Under the pieces are notes generated by a model that was not told the DNA's origin, did not search any database, and saw only the letters and a program-made list of their open reading frames with translations. From assembly GCA_947631455.1 (NCBI GenBank), contig CANRLH010000009.1, positions 1-61,169 on the forward strand: a stretch of 61,169 bases of DNA. Direction: 5' to 3'. Shown here piece by piece: positions 36,266-44,790 of the stretch; the first letter of the stretch is position 1, and the number at the start of each line of letters is the position of its first letter. Position numbers and translations under genes: made by a program. This DNA is from an uncultured Clostridia bacterium. GTDB taxonomy: Bacteria; Bacillota; Clostridia; Oscillospirales; Ruminococcaceae.

Positions 36266-36637
36266 ATGAAAACTATTTTTGAAAACGCAGGTTTGCAATA
36301 CGGGAGACAAGGTGATTACAGTTTACCTCAACTAAAAGTTGGAAATGCAAATGAGCATTACATTGGAGTTTGGGGGCAACGTTATCGCCGCTATTTGAAA
36401 GAACATCATCGTATCATCTACTATAACTATCTGACGGCGGGAACACTCTATCGGCATCTTGCGGAAGCGGATGAGCAAGCAAATGAGATGTTTGAACGGC
36501 TCGTGAAAGAACTGTCCGCAAAGGAAGGTGTTACAGCGAAGCTGAAAGCAAGTAATCCAATGGAATGGGTAAGGCAAACGAACAATATCCGTTCCCGCGC
36601 ATCAGAAATCGTCTGTGACGAGCTTTTTCGGCTGTAA
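36266..36637 (+). CDS. tnpV: TnpV family transposon-encoded protein
   Basis: A 123-aa protein matching the TnpV family found in clostridial Tn4451-like and related mobile elements (LKVGNANEHYIGVWGQRYRRYLKEHH is characteristic; function unknown). AGGAGG precedes the ATG. It marks the start of the accessory island. The following lipoprotein gene is 13 bases downstream and probably co-transcribed. Confidence 0.88.
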   Translation: MKTIFENAGLQYGRQGDYSLPQLKVGNANEHYIGVWGQRYRRYLKEHHRIIYYNYLTAGTLYRHLAEADEQANEMFERLVKELSAKEGVTAKLKASNPMEWVRQTNNIRSRASEIVCDELFRL

Positions 36638-36650
36638 GGAGGCAATTGTG

Positions 36651-37349
36651 ATGAAAAGAATTTTGGCGTTTATCGCAGTCGTTTTGTTGCTCAGTGGATG
36701 TAGCACACCAAAAGATTTACCTGTCAAAAGCAGCAACAATTTGCCTGAGCAGGAATCATCGGAGGTGTCCTCGTCTTTCAAAGAAGCAAATACAGAATCG
36801 TCTGTTTTGGAGAACGAAAAAGGCGATACTGATGAAGAAGTCTCTGTTGATTTACATTCCGAAAAGTCAATAGAAACCGAAAGCGAAAGTCCGCCGGAGA
36901 GTAACATACCGGAGCCAACAACGCCTATGAAAATCGATAAGCCGCAGGAAGAGGCATCGCAACCCACGACCTCACAAGTAGAAAATATACCCGATGAACC
37001 GGCTGAAAATCGTGAAGAGGCAAAGATTGACGAACCAAAGATCGAAGCGGCGAAATCCATCTATGATTATGAATTTGATGTGACTGCTATACAGCAAGAA
37101 TTGGTTTCCGTTGGCACAGGAATGGGTTTTGAAGTTGATGACAGCCTCACTCCGTCCGACTCATCGTGGGGTAATCCGATAACAGCTTCAAAAGATTTTC
37201 AGGAAGAAAATCTTGAACGAGCCTTGAAAGATTATGTCCGTTCAATGCCGGAACTAATCACAGCATACGGTGGAGAATCGATACAATATTTCAAAATTTA
37301 CATCGAGCCGATTGGCGATGGCTGTTACTGTTTCTACTTTCAGTACTAA
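36651..37349 (+). CDS. putative lipoprotein carried with tnpV
   Basis: A 232-aa predicted lipoprotein: signal peptide with lipobox LLSGCST (Cys near residue 17), a Glu/Ser/Pro-rich disordered spacer (about 20-130), and a C-terminal domain of about 95 residues ending DGCYCFYFQY. I do not recognise the domain. The function is unknown, but its position after tnpV and before a terminator suggests mobile-element cargo. AAGGAGG precedes the start. Confidence 0.7.
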   Translation: MKRILAFIAVVLLLSGCSTPKDLPVKSSNNLPEQESSEVSSSFKEANTESSVLENEKGDTDEEVSVDLHSEKSIETESESPPESNIPEPTTPMKIDKPQEEASQPTTSQVENIPDEPAENREEAKIDEPKIEAAKSIYDYEFDVTAIQQELVSVGTGMGFEVDDSLTPSDSSWGNPITASKDFQEENLERALKDYVRSMPELITAYGGESIQYFKIYIEPIGDGCYCFYFQY

Positions 37350-37372
37350 AAAACGAGTGACAAAATGATGAT

Positions 37373-37402
37373 GGTGGGAGCAAAAAAGCTCCCGCCTTTT
37401 TT
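37373..37402 (+). terminator. terminator after tnpV-lipoprotein pair
   Basis: GGTGGGAGC pairs with GCTCCCGCC around six A residues, then six T residues. Confidence 0.92.
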
Positions 37403-37594
37403 CGTTGTACAATTTTAGCGAACAGACCATTTGGATACCCAAACGGTAAAAACTGCCCACCGAATGGGCATTCTTAGCGAGCAGTGTATTTGTGCTGGCA
37501 TACAAATACCTCGTTACGCTGCCTTCGGTAGCTCTTCAGAAAGGAGTTCAAGCAGAAACATCTGTCCAGCGCAATCTTCAGTAACAAACTCCGA
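37403..37594. other. non-coding segment with two hairpins
   Basis: TGCCCA/TGGGCA at 37454-37470 and GTATTTGT/ACAAATAC (8-bp stem, 8-nt loop) at 37486-37509. No gene is present. It may be the element's end or a recombination remnant. Confidence 0.4.
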
Positions 37595-37894
37595 CTAATC
37601 AGAAATAAGCGTGTCAGGATCGGGTAATCCGTATTTATTTACCAGATCATCTTTTGCGAGTTCAATCGCTCGTTCAACTTTACTGATATCTCCAAGGTGT
37701 TCTGGCAGAGCGTATCTAATGTCATCCTCTGAGTAAATATACCCATTTCTATATGGGGCATCTTTGGCAATCAGTTCTTCCAACCGATCTTGCAGATCAT
37801 CAAGCCGCTAAAGAAGCTGTGCCTCCGGCGCCGGATAACTCCAATCATAATCATCGTCAATGATGTATGGCAAGTATGTATCATAATACTTCAC
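37595..37894 (-). pseudogene. small acidic protein gene interrupted by an amber codon
   Basis: Starting from a GTG with AAAGGTGG upstream, the frame reads MKYYDTYLPYIIDDDYDW and so on for 28 codons, meets one TAG at 37808-37810, and continues in the same frame as RLDDLQDRLEEL for another 70 codons. The predicted helical heptads run across the stop (EAQLL stop RLDDL), so the two parts were one gene of about 98 aa. I do not recognise the family. The lesion could be a real nonsense mutation or a sequence error. It lies just downstream of a frameshifted gene. Confidence 0.6.
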
Positions 37895-37913
37895 GGTGCT
37901 TATTCCACCTTTC

Positions 37914-38679
37914 TTATTTATAATCTTTCTCTTTTTCTTTATTAACAGGCAACACGACTATTACTTGTCTGTCTGTATCTATTGCCCGGTCAAATAGTGT
38001 GTTCATTTCATTCGGATCTTCTAAATGTTCCGCATAATCTTTCACGATAAAAGGCTTTCGCACATAATGAAGATTGCGAATATCTTCAAATCCATCCCAA
38101 AACTCTATTGCTTTCAAATGACACAAAAACCGAAATTGCACTTCATTGTTCAAGACTTCCTGAGGTTCATCCTTAATAAATCTGCGTAGCCATAATCTGA
38201 ACGAATTGGTGTCGGAACAGCCGTCGGTCAGTTTAGATAGGCCTTTATGCGGATAGAATGTTTCTTCGTCCATGTAGTGATACAATCTTTCCGTAATTTC
38301 AGGATCACACCCGGTAAAAACCGTTAAATCATCCTCCTCAATGCAATTCATCAAATTTAAGCAATAATTTGAGGTTTTGTCTTTCCCTTCAGAATCAAAT
38401 ACCTTTAAAGCTATTTCGCTCATTTTTTCATTTGCATCAATTCTCACTGTGTACTGTTTGTCTGAAAGAAATACCGTTGCTGTAATCCGAGTATCATCTC
38501 TTATCCACGAGGCAAAAACAGGAAGTTGCGGTTCAACACTCAAAAGTCTGGTCAATATTATGGTCATTTCTTCGATATAGGTTGTCTCAATGAAGTGGAT
38601 ATGCTCATCCAATGTAATGTTTAGATGAGCAATCCCCCCCAAAGTTTTCAATAGTAATCTGGTTGATAGTCATTGCCAT
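37914..38679 (-). pseudogene. ATPase-like N-terminal fold gene with poly-G frameshift
   Basis: From ATG the frame reads MAMTINQITIENFGG, then meets a run of seven G (38634-38640, C on the plus strand). With six G it would join IAHLNITLDEHIHF and run 240 more codons to the stop. The joined start resembles RecF/SMC/AAA_23-type ATPases (IENFGG followed by a short beta hairpin), yet no Walker A follows, so it may be a non-catalytic relative. Translation from a TTG inside the second frame would give 245 aa. The rest is unrecognised. Phase variation, decay and assembly error are all possible. Confidence 0.6.
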
Positions 38680-38706
38680 TGCAGTTACCGGTAAGTATTA
38701 TTCCTG

Positions 38707-40044
38707 TTACAGAGCAACAGGAACAATCTTACATTCACTCTTAATCTGCTTAATATCAACCGCTGACAGGAGTCTCTTCTTCGCCAGAGCAGTGGCAACC
38801 TTCTCGAAGAAATCCATATTGAGAGAAATGATTTCTTTGGCTTTCCGGTAATACTTCTCAACTTCAGCGGATACTGCCTGCTCCTGCTCCGACCAAAGGC
38901 GCTGTGAGTCCTCGTACATATTCTTATGGAGATGCAAACCACAGACGCAGTTATTTACAACAAGATCTCTGGTTCTGTCAAATGCAAAGTCGAGATCACG
39001 ATCACATCCTGCGTCGAAAATCCCGTATTTCTGTTCAATAGCTGCGGCTCCACCCAACGCGCCTATGATACGGCTCTTACTCCAGTATAAAGGTGCAAAG
39101 CTGTGGTCGTTGTAGTAGTCTGTAAAACCACCACTTTCGCCTCCACGATTATGGGCCGAAACAAGCGTAATGCTTTCGGGACAAAGAATCTCTGATACGA
39201 CCGCATGACCGGCTTCATGATAAACGATTTGTGACAGAAATTTAGTGGAGTCCGCCAGCGAATTATTCTGCTGGGCATTCTCACATTCTTCATCGCAATC
39301 GTCATCGTAGTCGTCATTATTTCCGACAGGAACATCAAAAATTGTTCTCAGGCAAGCTTCCATGAAATGATTCATGGTGATTGCTTCTGCACGTTCAAAT
39401 CCGGCATACAGTCCTGCTTCGTTAATGACAGTCTCAAGTTCGGCGCAAGATTTTCCGTCCATAATTCTGGCGATAGTCCTTGCATCCACACCGTCGACAA
39501 ACTTCTTGTCTTTCAGATAATGCGCGATGATCTTCTCTGCATCTTCTCCTCGCGGAGCACTAACTTCGATCTTATGGTCAAATCTGCCGGCACGTCGCAG
39601 AGAACGAGGTAGGCATCTAATGTTGTTAGCCGTTGCAAGAACAAACACCTGTTTGCCTTTAACCTCATCAATGCAGGACTGAACAGTTACATATTCCTCG
39701 GCATCAGGATGACGCTCGTCGCCGTTTGTGAACTTATCCATGTCGTCAAGATAGACGATCGACGGAGCATTCTCGGCAGCCTTGTCAAAGGTTGCTTTGA
39801 TTTCTTTAACGAAGTCACCATTGGGCTTGTCTTTACGGCAAGTAAACACCTTTCTTCCGCTTTCCTCAATGATGGCACTTGCCATCAGCGATTTTCCTAC
39901 GCCGGGTTCGCCGTAGAGTAGCAGCCCCTTCGGAGCAGAAACTCCGAGGCTCGCGTACACATCTTTGTTCTTCAGTGTATCACTGATTTGTCTGAGTTCT
40001 TTCTTGATTGCCGAATAGCCGATAATCTCATCAAATGCGTTCAT
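38707..40044 (-). CDS. soluble FtsH-like AAA protease
   Basis: A 445-aa ATP-dependent zinc protease without the membrane segments of true FtsH. The AAA domain (about residues 1-225) has Walker A GEPGVGKSLM, Walker B SIVYLDDMD and an SRH-like segment ending RRAGRFDHKIEV. After an acidic linker (about 240-265) comes an M41-type peptidase domain with HEAGH and a later acidic GCDRDLDFAFD, the expected third zinc ligand. It starts with NAFDEIIGYSAIKKEL, a typical AAA substrate-entry region. It is surrounded by decayed genes yet intact, and probably acted with the CbxX-like ATPase encoded upstream. Confidence 0.82.
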   Translation of the reverse strand: MNAFDEIIGYSAIKKELRQISDTLKNKDVYASLGVSAPKGLLLYGEPGVGKSLMASAIIEESGRKVFTCRKDKPNGDFVKEIKATFDKAAENAPSIVYLDDMDKFTNGDERHPDAEEYVTVQSCIDEVKGKQVFVLATANNIRCLPRSLRRAGRFDHKIEVSAPRGEDAEKIIAHYLKDKKFVDGVDARTIARIMDGKSCAELETVINEAGLYAGFERAEAITMNHFMEACLRTIFDVPVGNNDDYDDDCDEECENAQQNNSLADSTKFLSQIVYHEAGHAVVSEILCPESITLVSAHNRGGESGGFTDYYNDHSFAPLYWSKSRIIGALGGAAAIEQKYGIFDAGCDRDLDFAFDRTRDLVVNNCVCGLHLHKNMYEDSQRLWSEQEQAVSAEVEKYYRKAKEIISLNMDFFEKVATALAKKRLLSAVDIKQIKSECKIVPVAL

Positions 40045-40109
40045 ATTAGTAACCTCTCTTCTTTATTTCTGAGAATAGTGTAACAAATGTAATGCACCGT
40101 TTGTTGTGC

Positions 40110-41105
40110 TTAAACAACGAATCCGATACGACGCTTTTCTTTAGGTTTTGCTGTGGGCTCTGCAATGTCTTCAGCCTTAATGGTAAGTACGTCTTCGGTG
40201 GTAATTGAATCAAAGTCTTCTTCCACCAAACGGGTTGCTTGAGACATTATTGCCTGTTCCAGAATATTTCTCACGTATCTTCCGTTGCCGAAGTCACTCT
40301 GCTGACGTGCTACCTCGAATATGGTTTCAAGTTTTACAACCGCATCCTCGGAAAAACTTAATCCTTTGTTCTTCCCAATAAGCTTGGCAAATACTACACA
40401 GATGCTTTCAATCGTTTCACTATCGCAAAGAGCACGATTGTCTTCCTCTGAATCGTCATCAGCGAGATAACGCACAACAACAGCTCCGCCCGAACTAACC
40501 TTGTATAAGGTGTCGTAAGCCATTTCTGAGAATCTTTCTCCCGGTCTGAATCATGTAATTAACCGGATGTCCATACGTCTTTGAAATTGGCTTTGCTGAA
40601 TAAATGCGATTAAGCTCCGGGATGAAAGTTTCATTTAACAGATACTTGCTCGCCGATTGTAAATCTTTTCCTTGGTGCAATCTTGGATAATATTATCTCC
40701 AAAAACAATTCCACGTCTCCGTCTACCGTTGATTTTGTCAAGGCCGAAGCATTCCATGATGTCATCGTCATCTTCAATGTAATCCATTCTGTCTGCCGAC
40801 CCGAGGAGGTTTTCTATTCCATTGAAAGTGATTTCGTTTACCGTTACATCTTTCATAGATAAATCAAGACATTTGAAAAAATCCGCGAGATTTGATTCAA
40901 CCTTATTTTTATCATCGGCAATTACTCCTGCCGTGACCACGGTGTTGTCAATCTTGGAAATAAAGTAAAATGAATTGCTGGAACTGTTGCGGTTGAACTC
41001 TTCGCTCTTCATTTCAATTTTTCTCTGATTTTCTCTTCTTACTCGTCTATCTTCTTCCGGGGCTTCGTTGGCTTCCATTATTCCTGTGACCTTATAGAAC
41101 AGCAT
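40110..41105 (-). pseudogene. decayed CbxX/SpoVK-type AAA ATPase gene
   Basis: Three overlapping frames carry consecutive pieces of one protein. Piece 1 (41105 down to 40635) is an N-terminal domain with ADRMDYIEDDDDIMECFGL. Piece 2 (40680-40495) has FIPELNRIYSAKPISKTYGHP. Piece 3 (40523-40110) has GGAVVVRYLADDDSEEDN and then jumps to a C-terminal AAA lid, FGNGRYVRNILEQAI. In relatives I remember, the Walker A/B core lies between the last two segments; here it is absent. So two frameshifts plus an internal deletion have removed ATPase function. Confidence 0.75.
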
Positions 41106-41240
41106 TGCAAGTCCTCCATCTTTAATTTCTCTCAGCTTGTTTTACTATACTATTTATACCACAAGTAATGTACCAAAAGTGGGAGGTAACGATTGGGGCT
41201 TAGCTTAATGCACAGTGCATGATCATTTGATTTCAAGCAG

Positions 41241-41552
41241 TTAGGTGTCAAAACAAGCATCCTGATTGAATGCATTTTCCCAATCGAGCGGAAGATCCAT
41301 GCTTGTAACTTCTCTGATATGTGCTTCCTTGCGTTCCTTCGCTTTACGAGCTTCTCTTTCACGTCTCTCACGCTCTTCCTGATGCCTATTCTTTACTTCA
41401 ATCGATTCCTTTTTTCGTTTTGCACAAGATAATTTATCAATAATCTTTGATATATCTTCGGAACTGAATGTGTTTTCTTGATCATCCAGCAGGTTTATTA
41501 TCTGGAATATGGACATCTGCTCGAAAATATCAGGGTCGTTCTTTTTGCTCAT
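41241..41552 (-). CDS. small highly charged protein
   Basis: A 103-aa product with AGGAGG upstream. The central part is almost entirely Arg/Glu/Lys (NRHQEERERREREARKAKER), predicted to be a long charged helix or coiled coil. The C-terminus is acidic (MDLPLDWENAFNQDACFDT). I do not recognise a family. It lies 13 bases downstream of the NADAR gene and is likely co-transcribed with it, suggesting a partner or adaptor role. Confidence 0.6.
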   Translation of the reverse strand: MSKKNDPDIFEQMSIFQIINLLDDQENTFSSEDISKIIDKLSCAKRKKESIEVKNRHQEERERREREARKAKERKEAHIREVTSMDLPLDWENAFNQDACFDT

Positions 41553-41565
41553 TATTAGCTGCCTC

Positions 41566-42084
41566 CTAAAGTTCAGTGTTTTGATCTTGTGTTGAATTTT
41601 CCTTGGATAAGGATCCATCAAGTTTTTTATCAGCATCATGTGCAATTTTAAGTTCAGCCCTGACTTGCATGAGAATATTCCCCAATAGATTCTGTGCCGT
41701 TTTGTTTTTGCACTTGTCACAGGTACAATGTCCCCAGCGATTATCATGCCAATGGTTGCTTTCTTTCAGATATGCATCACCGGTAGAAAGAAGCATTTCT
41801 CCAAGTTTAGGAATTGCATATTTGGCTCTTTCAATTTCCAGCATAATGTCACTGGAAATCATATCCCAATCTTTTCTCAAACCAGGTTCTTTTTTCCCCA
41901 TTTGTTTGGCTCTCACAGGATTTTTGATCTGAATATACTTGATTATGTCCTCATCATTGATACACTTCTGGGCTTGGAAAGCAGCCTCAGCGTTAGGATA
42001 TTGCAGCCCGTTGAATGCAAAAGGATACTGATAGAAATTTGAAAGGAACCGATATTCGTCTCTAAAACTTGTGATCTTCTCCAT
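41566..42084 (-). CDS. NADAR domain protein (YbiA-like)
   Basis: A 172-aa protein of the NADAR superfamily. It shows FLSNFYQYPFAFNGLQYPNAEAAFQAQK at the start, a second block with YAIPKLGEMLLSTGDAYLKE, and NHWHDNRWGHC near residue 125, with an added CDKCKNK. Related proteins cleave N-glycosidic bonds in riboflavin intermediates or remove ADP-ribose from guanine in DNA, and occur in defence settings. GGGAG precedes the start. Its neighbours (DUF262 pair, WYL) support a defence context. The precise substrate is unknown. Confidence 0.88.
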   Translation of the reverse strand: MEKITSFRDEYRFLSNFYQYPFAFNGLQYPNAEAAFQAQKCINDEDIIKYIQIKNPVRAKQMGKKEPGLRKDWDMISSDIMLEIERAKYAIPKLGEMLLSTGDAYLKESNHWHDNRWGHCTCDKCKNKTAQNLLGNILMQVRAELKIAHDADKKLDGSLSKENSTQDQNTEL

Positions 42085-42204
42085 AATAATCTCCCTTTTC
42101 GCGATGTTTTCTTTGCTTAAAGTATAGCCATACCTATGTCCTATATTTGGTGCATAATAAAATAGAGCCATGACTTTCATCACAGCTCTATTCATTGACA
42201 TTAT

Positions 42205-42345
42205 TCAGTTAAGCAAATCGCCTACGCATTTTTTACAGTGGTAATGGTCATCGTATTCTATTACATACTCCACGATATTAAACGCGGTAATAATCTGCGA
42301 TAGAACATCCTCACGATTAATACATGGGTCAATGTAAATTATCGA
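42205..42345 (-). pseudogene. possible coding remnant after the DUF262 gene
   Basis: The second frame past the DUF262 stop reads coherently as REDVLSQIITAFNIVEYVIE and ends DHYHCKKCVGDLLN with a stop, including a CxxC pair. There is no start codon or ribosome-binding site. It overlaps the end of the DUF262 frame, so it may be the tail of a lost gene or of the DUF262 protein before a frameshift. Confidence 0.3.
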
Positions 42346-44770
42346 GTTTTTCGCTGAACATTTTCTCTATGTCATCAACGAAACTTTTTACACAACTTTC
42401 AGTAGTAACAAGTGCGTTATATTTCAATGCCTCGATTACTGTATCATCAATCATAAGAGTAATCTCTTCACTTCCAACACTGCATCTCAGTACAACAGTA
42501 TTGTCATTATAACAGACGCTCTTAGACACATCAATTTCTCGACCTGCTGCCGACCAGTAGTAAGGAATTTCTTTTTTATTGGGCTCTTCTCCGATATCAC
42601 ATCTGTTCTCGCAACTCCAGCCTCTCATTATAAGTTCTGTGATTATCTCATTGCTATAACCATAAACATAGATCCAATCATAAGAGCTACTCGGCCTTGA
42701 AATATAGTTGTCTTTGTAACGAATTGCTCCGGATTGCTGCATCCAATCGATAAGATCAGTAGTTTTGTAAAGTGATTGATGCAGCTTCCTATCGAAGTCG
42801 TTTTCTCCTGCCGGAATAGGTGATTCCTTTTCAATCTCTTCAAATAGTTTATTATAGATATCTGATTCAGTAGGCAGGGAAAGCCATTCAGCAAACGCAG
42901 AACGAACTACAGGATCCGATGCCAGCATATTTTTTAATGAATTTTCTTTTTCCTTCTTGTCCGTAATATGATACTTAATGTCTGTTAAGGCATTGTATTT
43001 GCTTAATAAAGCCCTCAGCAAAATATGGCTGTTACTTTGATATTTGGACGACACTCCATTCGCATCAAATAATGATTTTGCCATTTCAAGGTTATGTATA
43101 AATTCATTTATACTGTTGTTTTCCGGAATAAGAAAACTAACACTGCCTTTGAAAAATGGGTGCGATTCTGCTTGAAGCAGAATATCTTCCCACTCCGGAT
43201 TACTTCTTATTAATTTTGCCTTTTCCCTTTCCTCTGCAACAGTGTCTTTTGCCTGAGAAGAATTGATTGTTGAAGAATCATCGGCAAGAAATGCGTAGAT
43301 GTCATCGGAATACTCCACCAATTCCATTATCAGCTGAATAACGCCTGCAGCGACTCTCCAGCTATCAATATTCGCGTTTTCAACAATATTCCAAACAACA
43401 TGCAGCCAGGTCTTCAGTGCGGCCTTTTCGAAATTCTTCTTTATCAAATACATAATTAGAGCGCAAAAAACCGTGCGTTCCTGCAAAGTCAGTTTACTTT
43501 TAAAAACATCAAACCTTGTCGACAGATCCGCCCAGCAAGGCTGACTCACTTCGATAATATCGTCATAATGCGCTGAGATCTGATTGAGGAGGATCAGCAA
43601 ATTTTCCAACGATTCTTTAGATAGATTTCTTTCGAACAGTGAAAATCCGGAATATTCTTCTTCATCACTAAGGGAAATGAAATCCGATTCCTTGTCAAGT
43701 TTTTTGTTTGTTCCCGAATAATTAAGTATATATTCGTTGAGAAGATATTTATAGATGAAGCTCAGGAATAAAGGATCAAAGTTTTTGTCCTCGCTGTCTT
43801 TTTGCGCATTCCAAAAGCATTGTGACCACTCATTATCGATTTTGTTTATAAAAAACATATCATACGGCATTCTTCTCCCGTCATATTCCTGTTCTTCAAG
43901 CTGAAGTGACTCAATGTTATCTTTGATCCAATGTTGAAAGTCGGCTTTGAAGTTTTCAAAATTAGTCAACTGTTTGCCCCTTGCGTTCATCTTAACATAC
44001 AAATCTTCTGTCAGATCAAAATTGCTGAGCGGCAAAATGTAAAATTTCAATTGCTCTAATCGTGCAAATACTTCCTTACATCCGTAACTCAAATATTGCC
44101 TTTGGATTTCGTCAAGCATATTGAGCATAGCCTGAACAGTCGGATCCAATTTATAAGCACCGTGAAACCATGAAAGGTCTTCAATTTGTGTAATAAGATC
44201 CTCCCTGGGAGCGATTTCAATATTGTCTTCGTGGACCGCATCTGCTCTCTTTAAGTAATTAATATTTGTTGCGGTCAACTCGTTCACCAGTTTACTGCAG
44301 AAAACATTTGAACTGGTTCTTGTCTTATAAGAGAAATTTATAAGAATACTCGCCAAGTTTTTTCTTTCTTCTTCGCTTAACTCGGCGCCTCCGACAAACC
44401 AATACATTAAAAAGAGTGTGGTCAGTCTTTGCTGCCCGTCAAGAGGATTGAAATATGTTACGTCAGCGGTAATGCCGTTTTTTTCTTCTTTCTCCGTAAT
44501 AATTGAACCGTAGACGAAATCCAGTTCAAGCTGCTTATCCGGTATGTCGTGAACGATCGTTGAAAAGACTTCATTGATAAACTTTTGACCTGCTGAATTG
44601 AGAATCGGTTGTCCGCTTTTACCCGAATGAGTTTTTCTTCCTTGCGCATAATCCCGCTGAATCATAGGAATAGTAATTCTGTCAATTTTTGCTCTTGATG
44701 TCGTATCATCACTATTTATCAACTCAACTTCTTCGGTTAAAAATTCCTTAAAGCTATACTTTTTTACCAT
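42329..44770 (-). CDS. DUF262 protein (GmrS-like), large
   Basis: An 813-aa protein. The N-terminal ParB-like DUF262 domain has IPMIQRDYAQGR (near residue 35) and FNPLDGQQRLTTLF (near 112), the invariant nucleotide-hydrolysis motif of GmrSD-type modification-dependent enzymes, then MNARGKQLTNFENFKADF (near 260). The following 500 residues are mainly helical and unrecognised. No HNH motif is seen, so it may depend on the adjacent DUF1524-bearing protein for cutting. It lies 20 bases downstream of that gene. Confidence 0.82.
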   Translation of the reverse strand: MVKKYSFKEFLTEEVELINSDDTTSRAKIDRITIPMIQRDYAQGRKTHSGKSGQPILNSAGQKFINEVFSTIVHDIPDKQLELDFVYGSIITEKEEKNGITADVTYFNPLDGQQRLTTLFLMYWFVGGAELSEEERKNLASILINFSYKTRTSSNVFCSKLVNELTATNINYLKRADAVHEDNIEIAPREDLITQIEDLSWFHGAYKLDPTVQAMLNMLDEIQRQYLSYGCKEVFARLEQLKFYILPLSNFDLTEDLYVKMNARGKQLTNFENFKADFQHWIKDNIESLQLEEQEYDGRRMPYDMFFINKIDNEWSQCFWNAQKDSEDKNFDPLFLSFIYKYLLNEYILNYSGTNKKLDKESDFISLSDEEEYSGFSLFERNLSKESLENLLILLNQISAHYDDIIEVSQPCWADLSTRFDVFKSKLTLQERTVFCALIMYLIKKNFEKAALKTWLHVVWNIVENANIDSWRVAAGVIQLIMELVEYSDDIYAFLADDSSTINSSQAKDTVAEEREKAKLIRSNPEWEDILLQAESHPFFKGSVSFLIPENNSINEFIHNLEMAKSLFDANGVSSKYQSNSHILLRALLSKYNALTDIKYHITDKKEKENSLKNMLASDPVVRSAFAEWLSLPTESDIYNKLFEEIEKESPIPAGENDFDRKLHQSLYKTTDLIDWMQQSGAIRYKDNYISRPSSSYDWIYVYGYSNEIITELIMRGWSCENRCDIGEEPNKKEIPYYWSAAGREIDVSKSVCYNDNTVVLRCSVGSEEITLMIDDTVIEALKYNALVTTESCVKSFVDDIEKMFSEKLDNLH

Positions 44771-44790
44771 CTTTGACTCCCTCCTTAACC

